From: Lampris incognitus
Taxonomy: Eukaryota > Chordata > Actinopteri > Lampriformes > Lampridae
Direction: 5' to 3'
DNA: 64,000 nucleotides
NCBI RefSeq assembly: GCF_029633865.1
Contig: NC_079216.1
Location: forward strand, 67,883,169-67,947,168
The number at the start of each line of letters is the position of its first letter. Position 1 is the stretch's first letter. Shown one piece after another: positions 47,501-64,000 of this stretch. Made by a program: the position numbers and the translations under genes. Below the pieces are notes generated by a model. The model worked only from the letters and a program-made list of their open reading frames with translations. It searched no databases and had not been told where the DNA came from.

Positions 47501-50020
47501 GTAAGTAGTGGTACTGTCTCTGAAACTAAGTTGGGGTACTGTCTGTGAAAGTAAGTTGGGGTACTGTGTCTCTGAAAGTAAATCGGCATACTGTCTCTGA
47601 AAGTAAGTTGGGGTACTGTGTCTCTGAAAGTAAATTGGCGTACTGTCTCTCTGAAAGTAAGATGGGGTACTGTCTCTCTGAAAGTAAGTTGGCGTATTGT
47701 CTGTGAAAGTAAGTTGGGGTACTGTCTCTCTGAAAGTAAATTGGGGTACTGTCTCTCTGAAAGTAAATTGGGGTACGGTCTCTCTGAAAGTAAGTAGTGG
47801 TACTGTCTCTCTGAAAGTAAGTAGTGGTACTGTCTCTGAAACTAAGTTGGGGTACTGTCTGTGAAAGTAAGTTGGGGTACTGTGTCTCTGAAAGTAAATC
47901 GGCATACTGTCTCTGAAAGTAAGTTGGGGTACTGTGTCTCTGAAAGTAAATTGGCGTACTGTCTCTCTGAAAGTAAGATGGGGTACTGTCTCTCTGAAAG
48001 TAAGTTGGCGTATTGTCTGTGAAAGTAAGTTGGGGTACTGTCTCTCTGAAAGTAAATTGGGGTACGGTCTCTCTGAAAGTAAGTTGGGGTACTGTGTCTC
48101 TGAAAGTAAGTAGTGGTACTGTCTCTGAAACTAAGTTGGGGTACTGTCTCTCTGAAAGTAAGTTGGCGTACTGTCTCTGAAAGTAAGTTGGCGTATTGTC
48201 TGTGAAAGTAAGTTGGGGTACTGTCTCTGAAAGTAAGTTGGCGTACTGTCTCTCTGAAAGTAAGTTGAGGTACTGTCTCTGAATTTAAGTTGGGGTACTG
48301 TCTCTGAAAGTAAGTTGGCGTACTGTCTCTCTGAAAGTAAGTTGGGGTACTGTCTCTGAATTTAAGTTGGGGTACTGTCTCTGAATTTAAGTTGGCGTAC
48401 TGTCTCTCTGAAGCTAAGTTGGGGTACAGTCTCTCTGAAAGTAAGTTGGCGTACTGTCTCTGAAACTAAGTTGGGGTACTGTCTGTGAAAATAAGTTGGG
48501 TACTGTCTCTCTGACAGTAAGCTGGCGTGCTGTCTCTCTGAAACTAAGTTGGGGTACTGTCTCTGAAAGTAAGTTGGGGTACTTTCTGTGAAAGTAAGTT
48601 GGGGTACTGTATCTCTGAAAGTAAGTTGGCGTATTGTCTGTGAAAGTAAGTTGGGGTACTGTGTCTCTGAAAGTAAATTGGCGTACTGTCTCTGAAAGTA
48701 AGTTGGGGTACTGTCTCTGAAAGTAAGTTGGCGTACTGTCTCTCTGAAAGTAAGTTGGGGTACTGTCTCTGAATTTAAGTTGGGGTACTGTCTCTGAAAG
48801 TAAGTTGGCGTACTGTCTCTCTGAAAGTAAGTTGGGGTACTGTCTCTGAATTTAAGTTGGGGTACTGTCTCTGAAAGTAAGTTGGCGTACTGTCTCTCTG
48901 ACAGTAAGCTGGCATGCTGTCTCTGAATGTAAGTTGGGGTACTGTCTCTCTGAAAGTAAGTAGTGGTACTGTCTCTGAAACTAAGTTGGGGTACTGTCTG
49001 TGAAAGTAAGTTGGGGTACTGTGTCTCTGAAAGTAAATCGGCATACTGTCTCTGAAAGTAAGTTGGGGTACTGTGTCTCTGAAAGTAAATTGGCGTACTG
49101 TCTCTCTGAAAGTAAGATGGGGTACTGTCTCTCTGAAAGTAAGTTGGCGTATTGTCTGTGAAAGTAAGTTGGGGTACTGTCTCTCTGAAAGTAAATTGGG
49201 GTACGGTCTCTCTGAAAGTAAGTTGGGGTACTGTGTCTCTGAAAGTAAGTAGTGGTACTGTCTCTGAAACTAAGTTGGGGTACTGTCTCTCTGAAAGTAA
49301 GTTGGCGTACTGTCTCTGAAAGTAAGTTGGGGTACTGTCTCTCTGAAAGTAAGTTGGGGTACTGTCTCTCTGAAAGTAAGTTGGGGTACTGTCTCTCTGA
49401 AAGTAAGTTGGCGTACTGTTTCTGACAGTAAGTTGGGGTACTGTGTCTCTGAAAGTAAGTTGGGGTACTGTCTCTCTGAAAGTAAGTTGGGGTACTGTCT
49501 CTCTGAAAGTAAGTTGGCGTGCTGTCTCTCTGAAAGTAAGTTGGGGTACTGTTTCTGACAGTAAGTTGGGGTACTGTCTCTGACAGTAAGTTGGGGTACT
49601 GTGTCTCTATGACAGTAAGTTGGCGTACTGTGTCTCTATGACAGTAAGTTGGCGTACCGTGTCTCTATGACAGTAAGTTGGGGTACCGTGTCTCTGACAG
49701 TAAGTTGGGGTACCGTCTCTCTGACAGTAAGTTGGGGTACTGTGTCTCTGACAGTAAGTTGGGGTACTGTGTCTCTGACAGTAAGTTGGGGTACTGTGTC
49801 TGAAAGTAAGTTGGCGTACTGTCTCTCTGAAAGTAAGTTGGGGTACTGTCTCTCTGACAGTAAGCTGGCATGCTGTCTCTGAATGTAAGTTGGGGTACTG
49901 TCTCTGACAGTAAGTTGGGGTACTGTGTCTTTGACAGTAAGTTGGGGTACTGTGTCTCTCTGACAGTAAGTTGGGGTACTGTCTCTGACAGTAAGTTGGG
50001 GTACTGTCTCTGAAGGGATG
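41540..50020. repeat. 8.5-kb satellite of 25/27-bp units carrying GTAAGT
   Basis: The basic unit is GTAAGTTGGGGTACTGTCTC followed by TCTGAAA (27 bp), with a common 25-bp form lacking one CT. Recurrent variants are TTGGCGTACT, CTGACAGTAAG, GAATTTAAG and GAAACTAAG. The array fills most of the spacer between ergic2 and magi2. Length divided by unit size gives a little over 300 units (estimated, not counted). Variant order repeats with a 2102-bp period. Tyr/Cys/Leu/Ser frames on one strand and Gln/Thr/Pro/Tyr frames on the other are repeat artefacts. Confidence 0.97.
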
Positions 50021-50670
50021 CTGTGAGTGAAGCTAACCTGGAGGCTGGTCTGGCGCAGCAGGAGGTCACAGCAGTGTCACCATGACCTGGTTTAGGTGGG
50101 CGACTGCAGGAACAGAACCTGATGCTGCTACAGGGTTCGCCCTCGCCCTCGCCCACCCCGAGGGGACGGGATCGTCGGAGTGCATCAAGATAACTTGGGA
50201 TTTGATCCAAAGAGAAGCAGGCGACGCCACCTAGAGTCTGCTGCTATGTGTGCATGACCTCTTGTGTCTGTTTAATTTTACATGATGAACTTAAACAAAA
50301 AAGCATCAATCGCAATGGTAAGAGCTCTGCATTAGATTCAGTAAGGCACTCCGCCCCACCGCCCCCTTCCTCCATCCCCACCGCCCCCTTCCTCCATCCC
50401 CACCGCCCCCTTCCTCCATCCCCACCGCCCCCTTCCTCCATCCCGACGCCCCTCTCCACAGTGGTGTGGTACACGTAGCACAGTAAAAGGCATAGAAACG
50501 GGGAATATGGACCGGACAAAAACAAGTTCTGTTGGGTGTTCGATGAATACAACACAGCTCACATCTCCGCGGAAGGACTGCATGACTGACTGGTGATCAG
50601 GTTGTGCACATGACTCACAACATTAAAAGTTCTAAAGCCAACTGGTTTCAGCCACTCAGAAGCTCTAACG
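50021..50670. other. Spacer between satellite and magi2 3' end
   Basis: Noncoding sequence containing a small C-rich minisatellite (50357-50444). No gene is recognised. The magi2 transcript, coming from the right, probably ends near 50670. Confidence 0.5.
50357..50444. repeat. 22-bp C-rich minisatellite
   Basis: About four copies of CACCGCCCCCTTCCTCCATC plus CC. The minus strand is G-rich with several G-runs per unit. Confidence 0.9.
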
Positions 50671-51661
50671 GACTGGTAAGGTTATCTTTTATTTTTTTCT
50701 GTTTCACAAGTACCAAATGATCAGCTCAGCAGAGGACAGACAGCCTCTCTGTGCTCTACCTCTATCGTGTCACGGCGGTCCGTGTCCACGCACAGGACCA
50801 GGCCCTTCCTCGGCGGTCTGGATTTGGTCTTTTCCACAAAGTCTCCTTCATATGCCGTACTAGACGAGGCTGTGGAAATATGGATCGTGGAATACGGTCC
50901 CAAAACGTTTCTTTTCTTTACAACGTATCTAACTACCACACGTCCTCAAGAAACACCCACAGCTATGTCTTCTGAGATGAGCCAATGTACATATTTTCAC
51001 ATCTTTACATTTACAGTATATGATATATTGATAGGCATGTGAGAGCTAACGAGTGTCTCATTAACAGAGCTGTCTCTGGGGTGGATGCCGTGTCCTCCTC
51101 CTCGTGAGCTCGTGTTTCAGGACACGATGTCATCGTCAGTGCCTCCACCTCCCATAGCTTTATATTCTTACTCCACTGCACAGAAAGATAATAGGAAAAA
51201 AAGTAAATTTCTTCAATGTGTGTCTCCCTCCGTCCAGCAAGAAGCCTTGTCCCATCTGAGGTTGCTTTGCACCGACCGTTCAATCTCAACCTGATGCGGC
51301 TGAGTGATTAAAGGTACGTGTCGACAGCTCAACCCGGCTCGGAATCGCGGGACGTTTCTCCGTCTGAGTCTGAAACATCTCAGCTGTCTGGTTTACGGTC
51401 CCTCACTTTAGATAGGGTGTGTTACAGTAGCTGTTAAAGTCCCTTCGTTTTAAGGTGGTAGGTGTAATAATCATCTCGTAAGAACATATGGAACATAAAA
51501 TATGATTTCAGAAGTAAATGGAGAAAAAAAAAAGGGCGAGATGGGTAGAAAGAGAGAGACAGAGATATTTTCCCTCTGAAATCTGATGGTGAATTTAGAC
51601 AGGGAGCTGATCTGGAGCCAGACGAGTCTGATCCAGACCAAACCAGTTAGACCAATCCAGT
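50671..51661 (-). other. magi2: magi2 3' UTR with candidate poly(A) signal
   Basis: Downstream of the magi2 stop on the minus strand, an AATAAA (TTTATT at 50688-50693 on the plus strand) offers a cleavage site near 50670. The UTR end is inferred. Confidence 0.5.

Positions 51662-64000
<12,339 letters not shown>

Noticed and set aside
41504-50210. Numerous Tyr/Gln/Thr/Pro frames in the satellite suggesting a repeat protein
   Set aside because: Short, different frames are broken by the mix of 25- and 27-bp units. They are identical between higher-order copies only because the DNA is duplicated.

Overview
The window looks like nuclear DNA of a teleost fish. Its genes are split into short exons with GT/AG junctions, their products match vertebrate proteins, and the spacers hold fish-type mobile DNA: a Tc1 element, a CGGBP1-like hAT, non-LTR retrotransposons and many tRNA-derived SINEs. 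Dinucleotide runs and several very long minisatellites are also present. The species cannot be named from the sequence. All exon models below were built by hand: every exon junction was checked for GT/AG and for reading-phase continuity, but none was checked against transcripts.

Layout, left to right. (1) 634-9404 (+): the last 13 coding exons of a DENND5 gene, most likely dennd5b, with a Tc1/mariner relic and a SINE in its introns; its 3' UTR runs to about 10740. (2) 10960-14170: a long CpG-rich promoter region holding a MITE-like element. It leads into sinhcaf/fam60a (+, coding exons 15018-16897, 3' UTR to about 18830). dennd5b beside sinhcaf matches human 12p11. (3) 19440-19950: a second CpG-rich, promoter-like block, followed by a 2-kb array of 24-bp repeats and then kxd1 (+, 22622-23521). 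(4) 24376-25675: a CR1/L2-like LINE 3' fragment with a GC-rich minisatellite inside it. (5) 26074-39438 (+): complete ergic2 in 13 coding exons. Its introns carry an 80-bp array that repeats the exon 1 splice-donor junction, a 5'-truncated LINE, an intact-ended hAT and a 30-bp array. (6) 41540-50020: an 8.5-kb satellite of 25/27-bp units, each carrying GTAAGT, with a 2.1-kb higher-order duplication. It fills the spacer between the convergent genes ergic2 and magi2. (7) 51662-64000 (-): the 3' part of magi2 (last seven coding exons, the first one cut by the window edge). Its introns hold four SINEs of one family, one SINE of another, a 30-bp array and a fold-back element.

The genes have unrelated cell roles: a Rab-GEF, a SIN3-HDAC subunit, a BORC lysosome-positioning subunit, an ER-Golgi cargo protein and a synaptic/junction scaffold. 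They form no pathway or operon. I see no defence, biosynthetic or otherwise new gene system. The unusual content is repeat architecture: a minisatellite seeded on a coding exon's 5' splice site, a giant array of U1-consensus sequence, nested higher-order duplications, and a duplicated segment next to the sinhcaf start exon.
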